From: Leucogyrophana mollusca
Taxonomy: Eukaryota > Basidiomycota > Agaricomycetes > Boletales
Length of the DNA: 21,413 nt
Assembly (NCBI GenBank): GCA_021014945.1
Contig: MU266676.1
Coordinates: 1 to 21,413 of the forward strand
Direction: 5' to 3'
Shown in pieces: positions 1 to 9,095 of the stretch. The notes beneath the pieces were generated by a model, which made no database searches, had not been told where the DNA came from, and saw only the letters and a list, made by a program, of their open reading frames with translations. The translations under genes and the position numbers were made by a program. Every line of letters starts with the position of its first letter. The first letter of the stretch is position 1.

Positions 1-582
1 CAGGGTAAGTCTTCTCGGGTGTCTGTTTCGTGTCACTTAACGTTGGCCCAGCTGTTCAAAGATCGCATGGAAGCTATCATAGATCATCCCACACTCGTAA
101 AGCATGCAAAACTCTTCAGAACAATCGGTGCCCGCGGCGTTAGCTCCGACGAATCTGACGATGGGGCCACGGAACGTAACTCAGCGCTCACGTTCAATCG
201 TGTCTCACCTGCATGGCGTAGTGATCAGCTGGCTGCCCTCAACTGGAGGGTGGACGAAGTCGTGCGGCGGGATCGCGCCCCCACAATTGGGAAAAGGAAG
301 AAGCCGGGAAATCGTATGCGCATCCGTATGCATACGACCAAGGTCAACCCCCGAGCGGCTGTGCCTCCTGGCCTTCCACGGAATTGCTACAAGAAAGTGT
401 GGCTAGATGGATTATTGCCCTCACAGCTGAAGAAGCTGCGCGTCCAAGACTTCGATTACGATCTTAACATCGGGAGCACCTCTCCTCAGAAAGATCGCGG
501 GGAGGGAAGTAGCACGATCAGGAACGCACTGCGAGTGCTCGACGGATACGGTGGCGACGACGAGAACGACGTTGTCTGCTAA
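1..582 (+). CDS. C-terminal exon of a basidiomycete protein of unknown function (5' end outside window)
   Basis: Bases 1-4 are the end of an upstream exon. Bases 5-51 form a 47-base intron: donor GTAAGT, branch-like CTTAAC, acceptor GCCCAG. The last exon, 52-582, then stays open for 176 codons to TAA. Visible motifs are SSDESD near the start, a tryptophan-arginine pair (PAWRSDQL), a basic stretch (KRKKPGNRMR), and a C-terminal PPGLPRNCYKKVWLDGL. This order (acidic SSDE motif, WR, then PGLPRNCY with W-L) matches a multicopy family of uncharacterised proteins I know from agaricomycete genomes. No enzymatic motif, signal peptide or membrane segment is visible, so I assign no function. An apparent ORF start at base 19 lies inside the intron and is not a real start. 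Family recognition is from memory and moderate; the exon and intron are well supported. Confidence 0.65.
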   Translation, partial: QGKSSRVSVSCHLTLAQLFKDRMEAIIDHPTLVKHAKLFRTIGARGVSSDESDDGATERNSALTFNRVSPAWRSDQLAALNWRVDEVVRRDRAPTIGKRKKPGNRMRIRMHTTKVNPRAAVPPGLPRNCYKKVWLDGLLPSQLKKLRVQDFDYDLNIGSTSPQKDRGEGSSTIRNALRVLDGYGGDDENDVVC

Positions 583-1346
583 ACTCATAAATTTGTTTCT
601 GAATATCGTGTAATCAATCATGTACATAGTATGCTTGTAAACGAATATATCTACTGGAGACTACATAGTATGTAAATTTACGCCCGATTGGCAGTGACTC
701 TAAAGATGGCGCTGATCTGATGATCAGCACCGCTGATGACCAGCGCCCACATAAGCCCAGCGGACGCGCGGAGGATAGACGAAGGAAATGCAAAATTAAA
801 TGTAATTAAAAGACGGGGTGAATATTCGACGGTTCATCATATTTTGTCGCAATAATCATCGCAACCAACCCGGGTTGATACTCTAACAACAAGGGCGCTA
901 AACGGTAGCCATTGATGCGGTCGAAATGCAATGAATCACGCCCTGACCGGCCCTAACGATGCGCTGTTGGTTTGTTTCCTTTCAGAGCGCAATCAGCAGT
1001 GCTGCTTTGCAGACGAAATATATTGTGTTCTACCATTTTCGGCTGGCTTTTATGACCCTTAAATATAAAATAAGCGTGTTCTTGCAGACCAGCCATTCTG
1101 CCAAGTTAATATACAATTTGTTGACAGTTCAAGATCCAATAATACTCGGCATGTGTATGTTGTGACAGCGCGACTGAATTTTGACCGAGATGGAGACTAA
1201 ATAGGTTAAACGGCTCCCATTTTGACCTGGATCTTTGGCCCTTTGGTTATTGCCACGCGGCACCATATCATCGGCACATCAACTCGACTCATAACCGAGA
1301 ATGCCTGTAGTGATGTGTACAACCAACATCGTACTTGATTAGCTCG
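583..1346. other. Intergenic, no gene seen
   Basis: AT-richer stretch with no open frame longer than about 70 codons and no family motif. The 3' half (about 1100-1346) is where the rest of the decayed DUF6534-type gene on the minus strand would have been. I could not recognise any further homologous segment there. Confidence 0.5.
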
Positions 1347-1619
1347 TTAAAGACCATATATGGAAAACATAAAACGGTGTATCGTAGCTTACAATACTGT
1401 TACAACCTGCAAGGACCGTCATTGAGGTTAACTCCTGCTGCGTGATTCAACAGAGAGGTTCGAGATTACCAGCGACTTCAACTTCCAGGAATCTTTGCGG
1501 AACATACCGAAATAAATGCATGCCTGAATAGTGGCGCTGCCAAAAAAAATAGCTGCAATGATGATCCCAGGAAGCAGGGGCCCAGCAATGTGCAAGGGAC
1601 TGTAAAGTGTTGCGTCCAT
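1347..1619 (-). pseudogene. Decayed 5' end of a DUF6534-type membrane protein gene
   Basis: Exon 1 (1619 down to 1470, 50 codons) is intact. It starts with ATG and encodes a proline/glycine turn, a hydrophobic helix (GIIIAAIFFGSATIQACIYF), and a charged end of the form FRKDSWKLKSL. In DUF6534 proteins the first helix is likewise followed by Q-x-x-x-Y-F and then x-K-D/N-x-x-x-x-K-x-L-V. A plausible intron (1469-1407, GTAATC...TTGCAG) leads to VVTVL, as expected for the start of helix 2. Stops then follow at 1391-1389 and 1349-1347, with TIHRFMFS between them, which resembles the family's D-T-x-H segment. Nothing recognisable follows. I therefore read it as a gene that lost its 3' part. It could instead be a short intact ORF with a chance resemblance. 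Confidence 0.5.
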
Positions 1620-1911
1620 GGGTAAGCAAATTGTGGTCAAAGCGTCATCAGCGATACTTATACGGCGCATACACTGCCTATGTGATCATCTGCATATATT
1701 CCTGTGCAGCTATTCGCACGCGGAGGAATGCGGATCCAGCTCGTGTGATCTCATGATGCATCATCGGCTTCACCAGATAGCCATCTTCACCAAGCTTTGT
1801 GATGGGACGCAGTGCTATTGAGAGAAAACTTAATAGCCATAATTCCAGCCCAAATGAAGTATGGTATATGAAGGTCGCACCAGGTAACCCTCGAAGCCGT
1901 CCCTATCGAGC
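1620..1911. other. Short spacer downstream of ALG6
   Basis: About 290 bases between the stop of ALG6 (minus strand, ends at 1912) and the start of the DUF6534 relic. It probably contains the ALG6 3' untranslated region. No gene or recognisable signal seen. Confidence 0.4.
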
Positions 1912-4664
1912 CTATTGTCGTCCCGACAATATCGCATCCCTCTCCATGCTCTCGGCCCTCAAGCTCTCCAGCGCCCTCCTGCGCGACTGCGAAGGCGCAT
2001 AACCAAGACTCATCGCGCGTACACCAAAGTCCCGCCTCACAGACTCCACAGCAGGGCTTTCTTTCGGCTTCATTTGTACTTCGTCACCCCTACGCGCACC
2101 AGATCCGGGAAGTCCTCCGGTTGCCCATCCAACCTCTATGCCGCGCTTAACGCTCCAAAGCCACACGAGTCCGAAGACCGGGGTGCAAACCAGGACGTTG
2201 AGGACAGGGAAAAGATCTGGGTAGCGTGCGGGGGGTGAAATAACTAGTTCGAGGGCTTGGAGCAAGGAAGCGGCTGCATAGACAGCCTGTCGATGACATT
2301 TCAGTTCTGTTCGAGGCAAGGATAGGAATCCAAGAACACGCACTATGGATAATAGCCCTACGAAGGAGTTGGGTCGCAATCGGAAAGGGTCATGGCCAAC
2401 TACCCGATTCCACAGAAGGAGCATCGCAAAGTACTGTACGCCAAGGCCGTCCTTCTTCAAAAGAGGCCACATACTATGTACATCCATCAGTTGGCGTGCA
2501 ACGCTAAATGTCGAGACGGTTGGCCAGGACTAACCTGAACACTCCTACGTTGTTCCCGAGTACGCCCCACATCCAGACCTCTTCGTTCAGAGGGGCGCCC
2601 GAGAGGAGGAGAGTAAGGGGGAGGAGAGGTAGCAAGATCGTCTTCTCGTGTACTTGGAACGAGAAGAGGAAGAAAGACATGGAAGACGTGAGCAGGGCGT
2701 AAGGGAGCAGTGGTAAAGTGGGTGTAGGTGTCGATGGTATAGATACGAGCGAAGCAGTTGCAGAAGGAGCGGCTGCGCCCTCTTTCTCTTGTTCTTTCGA
2801 AGGCTGCAAGCGCGCCTTCCATCCACCCCACAAAAGCCCAGCAACCCCGGGCAAAAATCCCAGCGCCGTAAGCACTGCTGAGGCTTTCACAAGGGTCCCC
2901 TCACTCCCTTCGAATGCCCGCTTCCACTTAATCAATAGGACGTTGGTGAAACACCAAAAGTTTGCGACCTTATCTTCGAAGAGGCCACGTGCGAATGGAA
3001 AGATGCGGGATATAGGTGCAAGGATGGCGGACGGAGGAGCCAAGGGTGGGAGAAATGGAGCAAAAAGGAAAGCGAGTGTGATGATGACCGTGAAAGCGAG
3101 GCGCGTAAATAGCCGGGTGCTAAGAGGGGAAAATTCAGTTATGATGAAAGGAGACTGTAGAAATCGAGAAGTTGTAAAGATGAAGGAACCATGACAAGTA
3201 CTCACCCGTGAACTGGACCAAGGAAGATGCATTTCCCAAGTAGGTAAGACCCAATTGCGGGCGCATAGTAAAGAGCCATCTGCTTAAATCCGAGACTAAG
3301 GACGAAGAAGACCGCTCCCATAAGATCGTATCCTGCGGCAAAAGAGTTGATAGCAATGAGTGTCAGACCTGACCACAAAACAAAGATGAGCGTAATTCGA
3401 CACACGTGAAACCTTGGAGTACGACGACCCACCAAGCATGACAGAATTGTACTGAAAATGTCCGAAGTCAACGAGCAGAAGCGCGGGGTGGAAGAGAAGG
3501 GTCACGAGAGCAACATGCTGGTTATTGAGAACCATTAGCCAGGTTCTCTTTATCAGGCACTGCGCGAAATACCTGTGTCCTTGAAGATCGGGTACCTTGC
3601 CATGTTCGCATAAAAGTATATAATGCTGGAATGTACAAGAGCGTATCGAGCGCCAACACACTCGCACGCATGAATATTTTGCTGTCGGGTGATTCGATCC
3701 CTCGAGACGCGTCCAGCGACAACCAAGAGGGTTCGAAAAGAGCGCCTCTATATCATCTCTGTCAATGTGTATAACCTAAGAGTCATGGGGAGTGTATCAA
3801 CCTACACTTTTCCACAGAGCCAAGATGCATAAGCCGTTAATGGAGGGTAATCGAGGCCCCAGTATTGCAGGTCGTAGGTGTACCACTCGCGGACTGGCAA
3901 GTGGATGGTAAGCTCCATCCAATGTCGCTGCGCTTCGTAGTCCCCGAACATGGGCGGAGTAGCATGTCCTTTACAGGACTAATTAGATACAGCACACGAG
4001 CTTCAACGCAGCCAACGGGCTTACCAGAATACGTCCCGAGCCCAATACACCACTTTACCCACATCGAGGCGGCGACAGCACAAGGCACGACCCACGCTTT
4101 CATCCCATGTCTGTGCATCCACCTCACCCATCTTCTTGCCCCACCCGGGCCTAAATCATCTTCACTCTCTTGGCGTTCCTTAAGGTGGGAAGCAGAAGCG
4201 GTGATTCCGCGTACCATCTTCTCCTGCTCCATGAGTGCGCTGAAGCTCAATCGTTTGCTCGCACTACTTGTGGGGAAAGCAGACGCAGTGGACGATGCGG
4301 CAGATACAGGAGAGACCCCACGAGACGGCCAGCGTGTATCCGAGAAAGTATCCAGCCTGAGCCACTGAGAACTTTCTGCCGTTTGAAGGAGGTGACGGCG
4401 CGGGACTGGGGCTATGATTTCGGACTGGTCGGTTTCTGACCTATGTTACAATCGATATGTCAGCACGCCTTAGCTTGTTCACCACCGATACTCTTACCCC
4501 ACGCTCCGCAGGCTGGTTGTTGAGGTGCAATTACGGAGCGTTGAAGGCCGTAAGGTTGATGAGCCGCCTTTGATGTGAGGTATAGAGTTGAAAGAGGTGG
4601 TGCGGTCGCGCACATGCCTCTTTCGAACCTCGCCGGACGGTGCAGAACTAGTCATTTCGTCCAT
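1912..4664 (-). CDS. ALG6: Dolichyl-P-Glc:Man9GlcNAc2-PP-dolichol alpha-1,3-glucosyltransferase ALG6
   Basis: ALG6 adds the first glucose to the lipid-linked N-glycan precursor in the ER membrane. The model has eight exons (minus strand): 4664-4498, 4440-4025, 3968-3806, 3747-3573, 3517-3433, 3368-3206, 3119-2535, 2473-1912. All phases agree, giving 2316 bases and 771 residues. Motifs in order: [13 protein letters not shown] (to about residue 195), [15 protein letters not shown] carrying the Asp proposed as catalytic base in yeast ALG6, [80 protein letters not shown], and [27 protein letters not shown] separates it from ALG8. The first about 165 residues, rich in Ser, Arg and Thr, have no counterpart in the roughly 544-residue yeast protein. 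This extension depends on exon 1 and its 57-base intron, which join in frame. The start is the first ATG of exon 1. Confidence 0.93.
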
Positions 4665-5367
4665 GCTAGTATCTACTAGCTATATGGCAGCGGAATAGTC
4701 ACGGTAAACGTAACACCGCTTCACAGCGGTTGTTTGGCAGCGGCCTTAGAAGCAAACAAACACCTGCCAAAATTGGACATGGCAAGCATGGTTGGCCACG
4801 GTTTGGGTTTTCAACCTTGCTGTATGATCTGTCATTGATCACCATCTGTCAGCGGATCCAAGGTTAACATCATTCTCAGTTCGCTGAGTCATTGCTCCAC
4901 TGACAAGCACCCCAGCTTCTTTACTTCTTCCCGAATGCATCGGTGGACAACAACTGCACCATTTTACTTCAAGACGCGCGGAGCATATTACAGCGTCAAG
5001 TAACACATACGACTATAACTAATTAAAGCAACCCGGGTGGACACAATTGCCCGTCAGACCTTCGCACTTTTCTTTAGATGCCTCTCGTACAGTAAGGTGC
5101 CGAGTCTGACAGCAAAACGCCCAAGACCTGTGCACCTATTTGCGGATCCGCCTAACCTCCGCATGGTATTCAGTGTTTCATACACTGACTTTGGTAGAGC
5201 ATGGCTCACCGGGAAAAAGGGGCACATGACTGTCAGTTCATTCTTCCAATGCCAAGAAGACATGGGCGGTGATCGGGTGAAACGTTGACCCCTGGTTCGA
5301 AGAAGGTTATAAACCTAGATATGCTGAACCAAAGGTGCTCCATTCAACTAACGGTTACTTCTGCATC
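4665..5367. other. Divergent intergenic region between ALG6 and the DUF6534-type gene
   Basis: About 700 bases between two genes transcribed away from each other, so it should hold both promoters. Short overlapping ORFs on both strands around 5037-5288 show no family motif. I see no clear TATA box or known operator. Confidence 0.4.
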
Positions 5368-7345
5368 ATGTCAACTCCATCGATCTCAGCCAAACTGCTC
5401 ATGCGAGGGCCTTTAATGGGGACACTCTTTGGAATGCTGTGAGTCTAGGTGCCACCTAGCCACAGTCTCTCCGTTTCTGCAAGCTCGTCATTCTTACCAT
5501 CCTTCACACACCCGCAGGCTGTATGGCGTTACGTGTATGCAGGCATTTTACTATTTTCAACACTACCGAAATGATCGGCGAGCTGTCAAGGCCACGGTGG
5601 GTACACCCTTTCGTTTTGCAGTGGCCTCACTCAATATTCGCACATGACTGCTAGGTCGCTGTTATATGGTAGCGTTAATAATAGCTTTTCTTGCTTGAAC
5701 ACGTCCTGATATTATACATACAGGTTGCTGGAGTCTGCTCATGCATGCCTCGCTGTCAACGCTATGGACTTTTATCTCATTGCCAACTTTGGGAGTGAAG
5801 AGACCCTACTGGCACCGACTTGGTACGTCCGTCGAAAATTTGCTTCCACAGGGGTTCACCATTCACTCGGTATGAAAGGGAGATCATGGTATGTCTTCCT
5901 TCCTTATATCCACCCCAGCAGACTACGTAACAATTTATTCAGAGTGTTTTTGTGCTTGGCGTGAGACAAACTCGAATCTCTTGCTGTGTTGTACTGACGG
6001 ATTCTCAAGCTGCTCATCAACTACGTGGTTTATCTGTGAGTGCTACCTTGCAGAAATCGATCGGAACTGTACTTAAAGCAACCGGTAGCGTCTTTACATG
6101 GAGGATATGGCAATGTAGGTACCGACGAAGCTATTGGTAGTGATGCTGACTTGCTCACGCAAGACGCATTTACAGTTTCCCGGAGATCAACCTTATCCAT
6201 TAGCATGGTAAGCATGCGCCGAAGAATATGTTCCACAGCACCTAACGATCACCTAGATTTCAATCGCTACTACCCGCACAGGTGCGTTGAGGCGTATTTC
6301 ATAACCACCTGTATTCACAAAATACTCTGATCCAGCATTGGGAATTGCTTCTTGTGCTTTGTGGTACGTAGAGTCCTAATGCGTCAGCTCTCACTTACTC
6401 TCGACCTAAAGCATTCACGCCGACTCGTGGACTGCCTTTCGTCAGCGCGCTGAAGCAAGTTCAGTCTCATCTGCAGCCAAGCAGCGCACTGATGCTACCG
6501 CAGGTTTACCTTATCATCGCACTTGTGATGTTCATCGTGGGCGACAGTTTGTCAGCTCTGGCGATGGCCTATTATCTGAACAAAAGCCGCTCAGGGCTTC
6601 GACGGTGAGCTTGGATTTTACTTCTCCACTTGTGTACCGTGTCCGACATTTGCTGCTCAGTATGGACAACTTGATTGACCAACTTGTGCTGTACTGTGTG
6701 GGTACTGGGGCATTGACATCGTGCGTTCTTAAGTTGCGGACCCACTTTACTCCAGCGCATCAGCTCATCCTGATTCCAGCATAATCTATGTCGCGTCACT
6801 AATCACCGTGCGTAAAATTGATCGCTGCCCCGGAAAGAGCAAGCTTACACGTTCCCCCAGGATATACTGGAGCCCAACAGTCTCACCTTCATGGGCATCA
6901 TACTAGTGCAGACGAGACGTAGGTCATTGTACTGCAAAATTGGATGCTTATTGATGCTACTTTCCACAGTATACTCCAACTCTCTGCTCACATCGTGCGC
7001 ATACTGCACTCCTTTTTCATTTTTGTTGCTGAGGTCCTTTGAAGCCTGAACATGAGGACTTTCAATGCAGAGAAGCTGAACAATGACACCTTTATCAATG
7101 TGTCTCAGCTGTCCATCCAATTTTCGACCCCACAGTCCAGTGATGTAAATAGGACATCAAGATTTCAAACGTGGGTTCAGCACATGCACCTTGTTTCTTG
7201 CCCTCTCCTCACATCCAATATCCCCAGTAATTTTGGGTTAACGCGCCTTGAAACTGGGAAAGGATCCCAGCTTACAAATACTGTGCGTAGTCCAATCTCC
7301 TCCTCGAGGCAGCTAGACGATAGTACACCTTCTGATGGTCCGTAA
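5368..7345 (+). CDS. DUF6534-type integral membrane protein (one unresolved junction; possibly decaying)
   Basis: Many very short exons. N-terminus: 5368-5438 and 5518-5596 (LYGVTCMQAFYYFQHY then RNDRRAVKAT), then about 5724-5822 (LLESAHACLAVN...ANFG), then an exon ending at 6114 (SVFTWRIWQ). From there the chain is in frame: 6176-6207, 6257-6281, 6336-6363, 6412-6463, 6504-6604, 6661-6720, 6780-6807, 6861-6918, 6970-6994, 7045-7345. The C-terminal half carries the family core: GDSLSALAMAYYLNKSRSG, then MDNLIDQLVLYCVGTGALTS, EPNSLTFMGIILVQTR, and LYSNSLLTSLN. The family is known only as basidiomycete membrane proteins of unknown role. The 5596/5724 junction is out of frame with every GT-AG pair I tried, and the exon starting before 6114 is not fixed. 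The gene may be recently broken, or my model may be wrong there. The last exon may also hold another intron. Confidence 0.72.
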
Positions 7346-8204
7346 AATGAGTCCGGTCAACGATGAAATTACCACTGTTTGTAGTACGTTGTTTGCGGTA
7401 ATCTTGCCTTCTCCAACACGAAGTTTGGGGCCATAACCATTCCGAGATCGCAGAACCGTCTGCATGCATAGACTGACGAGCAGCTCAGCCTCCAGCATCA
7501 TCAAGGGAGCTCCCCTTCGCTCCGATTTCATCCATCATCAGTCGACTGATCGGCTACGCCGCCAAAAGAGACTCAGCTGGACGCAACTCATTGATTTAGG
7601 GGTCATAAATGAACAATAAATTTTTATGGAAGGATCGCTTGTCCATATTTGTTGAACAGTGCTCCTGAACGTGAACTGTTGGATATATCTGCTCTACAGA
7701 CCATACGCTTAGCCTGTGATTGCAATCTTTCAGTTCATGCCGAGCCGCATAATTCCATATCAGTAACCCGTAGAGCCTCGTTTTCAATCCCGCCATATTA
7801 TGGGTCTGTCCACAGACTAGAGATGGGGCCGAGCTTCGCCGGCAGAAACCTTGGGGCCATGGATGAGATTGACAATTTACATCAACACAGTTCATGTGGA
7901 TACATCGACGGGTCGAGTATCGTGTACATGTAACGGGTTGAAGTCAGTGTTGGAAGACAGTCAATCAATGAGGCAAAATGACTAAGTTAAGTAGCAAGGC
8001 ATGAATGAAAAAGCCAAACAATGTCTTGGACGAGAAAATAGTGAAGGCAAGGAATTAGATTCGAAACACAAGCGGCTGGGTCATATTAAAGAAGTAGCTC
8101 AGTGCTGAGGCCGCCTTCCTCCCCCGAACCCTCCGTTGTGGGTCCAGCATCGAGGTGACGCCGTTTGAATGGGATGCCGGGCATTGGGGCAAGACTGGTA
8201 CATA
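7346..8204. other. Intergenic, no gene seen
   Basis: Overlapping short ORFs on both strands (up to about 100 codons, for example around 7596-7933) show no family motif and no convincing splice chain. The right part borders the Helitron helicase remnant and could hold older, unrecognisable parts of the same element. I found no Helitron terminus (5' TC or a 3' hairpin with CTRR). Confidence 0.4.
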
Positions 8205-8847
8205 CAATCATTTCGTGCAGCAAGCTTGCAATTGGCATGAAAGTTATGGTGGTTTCAAAGTTGAAACAGAGCTCGATGTGGCCAATGGAACTCGAGGGAA
8301 GATTACTGAAATTGTTCGGGATGAGCACAGTACCAAATGCTCGTCATCGAAATCTATTGTCTAGGTGGCATACCTACTGGCCTACATTCTCGTGCATCTC
8401 CACTGCACGAAAGCTAGTCAGCTTGACAGATTGGAGAAGGATGTTTTACCATTCAACCCGATGGAAAAGTCATTTGCCATCAAGCTTGGGCGAAAGAAGC
8501 AGAGGGTTACAAGAAGACAACTCGCTTACCCCGGCATATGGGTTCACTGACTACTGTGCAAGGACAGACTGTTACTCACTTGCTTATCGATATCGCAACT
8601 CCACCAAGTACAGGAATCACACCATTCAATGTATGTGTGGTGTTGTTGCAAGGTCACAGAAGGGATAACATTGTTGCTGGGAGATTTTGACAATATATCG
8701 CTGACAACCCATCCGAGCGAGTATGTGAGGCTAAAAGATGTAAGATTGGCACGGTTAGATCGAGAGACTGAGAAGTGGTGGGGTGCAAGCTGTCACAAGG
8801 GAGCAGGAACAGTAAAATTCGAGTGTCGAAGTCTGCAGTGGCAATAA
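8205..8847 (+). pseudogene. Helitron-type Pif1 helicase, C-terminal relic with frameshifts
   Basis: The C-terminal part of the Pif1-like helicase carried by fungal Helitrons can be followed in order, but split over all three forward frames. KLAIGMKVMVV (about 8225-8256) is followed by ETELDVANGTRGKITEIVRD (8262-8321) in another frame. A stop comes at 8362-8364, then LDRLEKDVLPFNP and LGRKKQRVTRRQL (8420-8526). TPAYGFTDY (about 8528-8555) lies in a further frame, GQTVTHLLIDIATPPS (from 8562) in the third, and GDFDNISLTTHPSEY with RLARLDRETEKWW (to about 8780) in yet another. At least four frame changes and one stop mean it cannot make a helicase. The family's V-A-L-S-R motif near the end has decayed to VVLLQG. 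ATPase motifs I-III and the Rep (HUH) domain are not present in the flanking sequence. I read it as an old, 5'-truncated transposon fragment. Confidence 0.85.
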
Positions 8848-9095
8848 TTCCCACGGATGCAAAGTCTGGCTTCATCAGCCACAATTATGGGGGCCCAGTG
8901 ACCTAGGTACCCAAGGTAATACTCTTCAGATCAAATCTGGCAACCCTGAAACAGCGTCAGGGGGCTCCTCGAACTCGTGTTGACGGTCTTCTGTGAAACT
9001 CGATAGCAAGCGCACAAATCAGTCGCCGATCGATTATTCCTCAGCCCCCTAAAAGCCTTTCGCTCTCTCTTCGTGTCCCCATCCTTTCCTCGATC

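Noticed and set aside
2718..3194. Plus-strand ORF of 158 codons
   Set aside because: Lies antisense to ALG6 exon 7, which carries the diagnostic [13 protein letters not shown] and [12 protein letters not shown] motifs. The plus frame has no family motif.
2504..3232. Taking the uninterrupted 242-codon minus-strand ORF as a complete gene
   Set aside because: Its first part reads intron sequence (3120-3205) and its last residues run past a GTTAGT donor at 2534. The ALG6 splice chain explains both ends.
1912..4664. ALG8 instead of ALG6
   Set aside because: The conserved segment reads [13 protein letters not shown], as in ALG6. ALG8 has a different segment here, ending in P-N-F-W-A.
5961..6053. 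Reading AWR at 5951-5960 as the family's F-F-A-W-R motif
   Set aside because: SVFTWRIWQ, at 6087-6113, matches that motif better and continues in frame into FSRRSTLSIS. The earlier match would put two such motifs in one protein.
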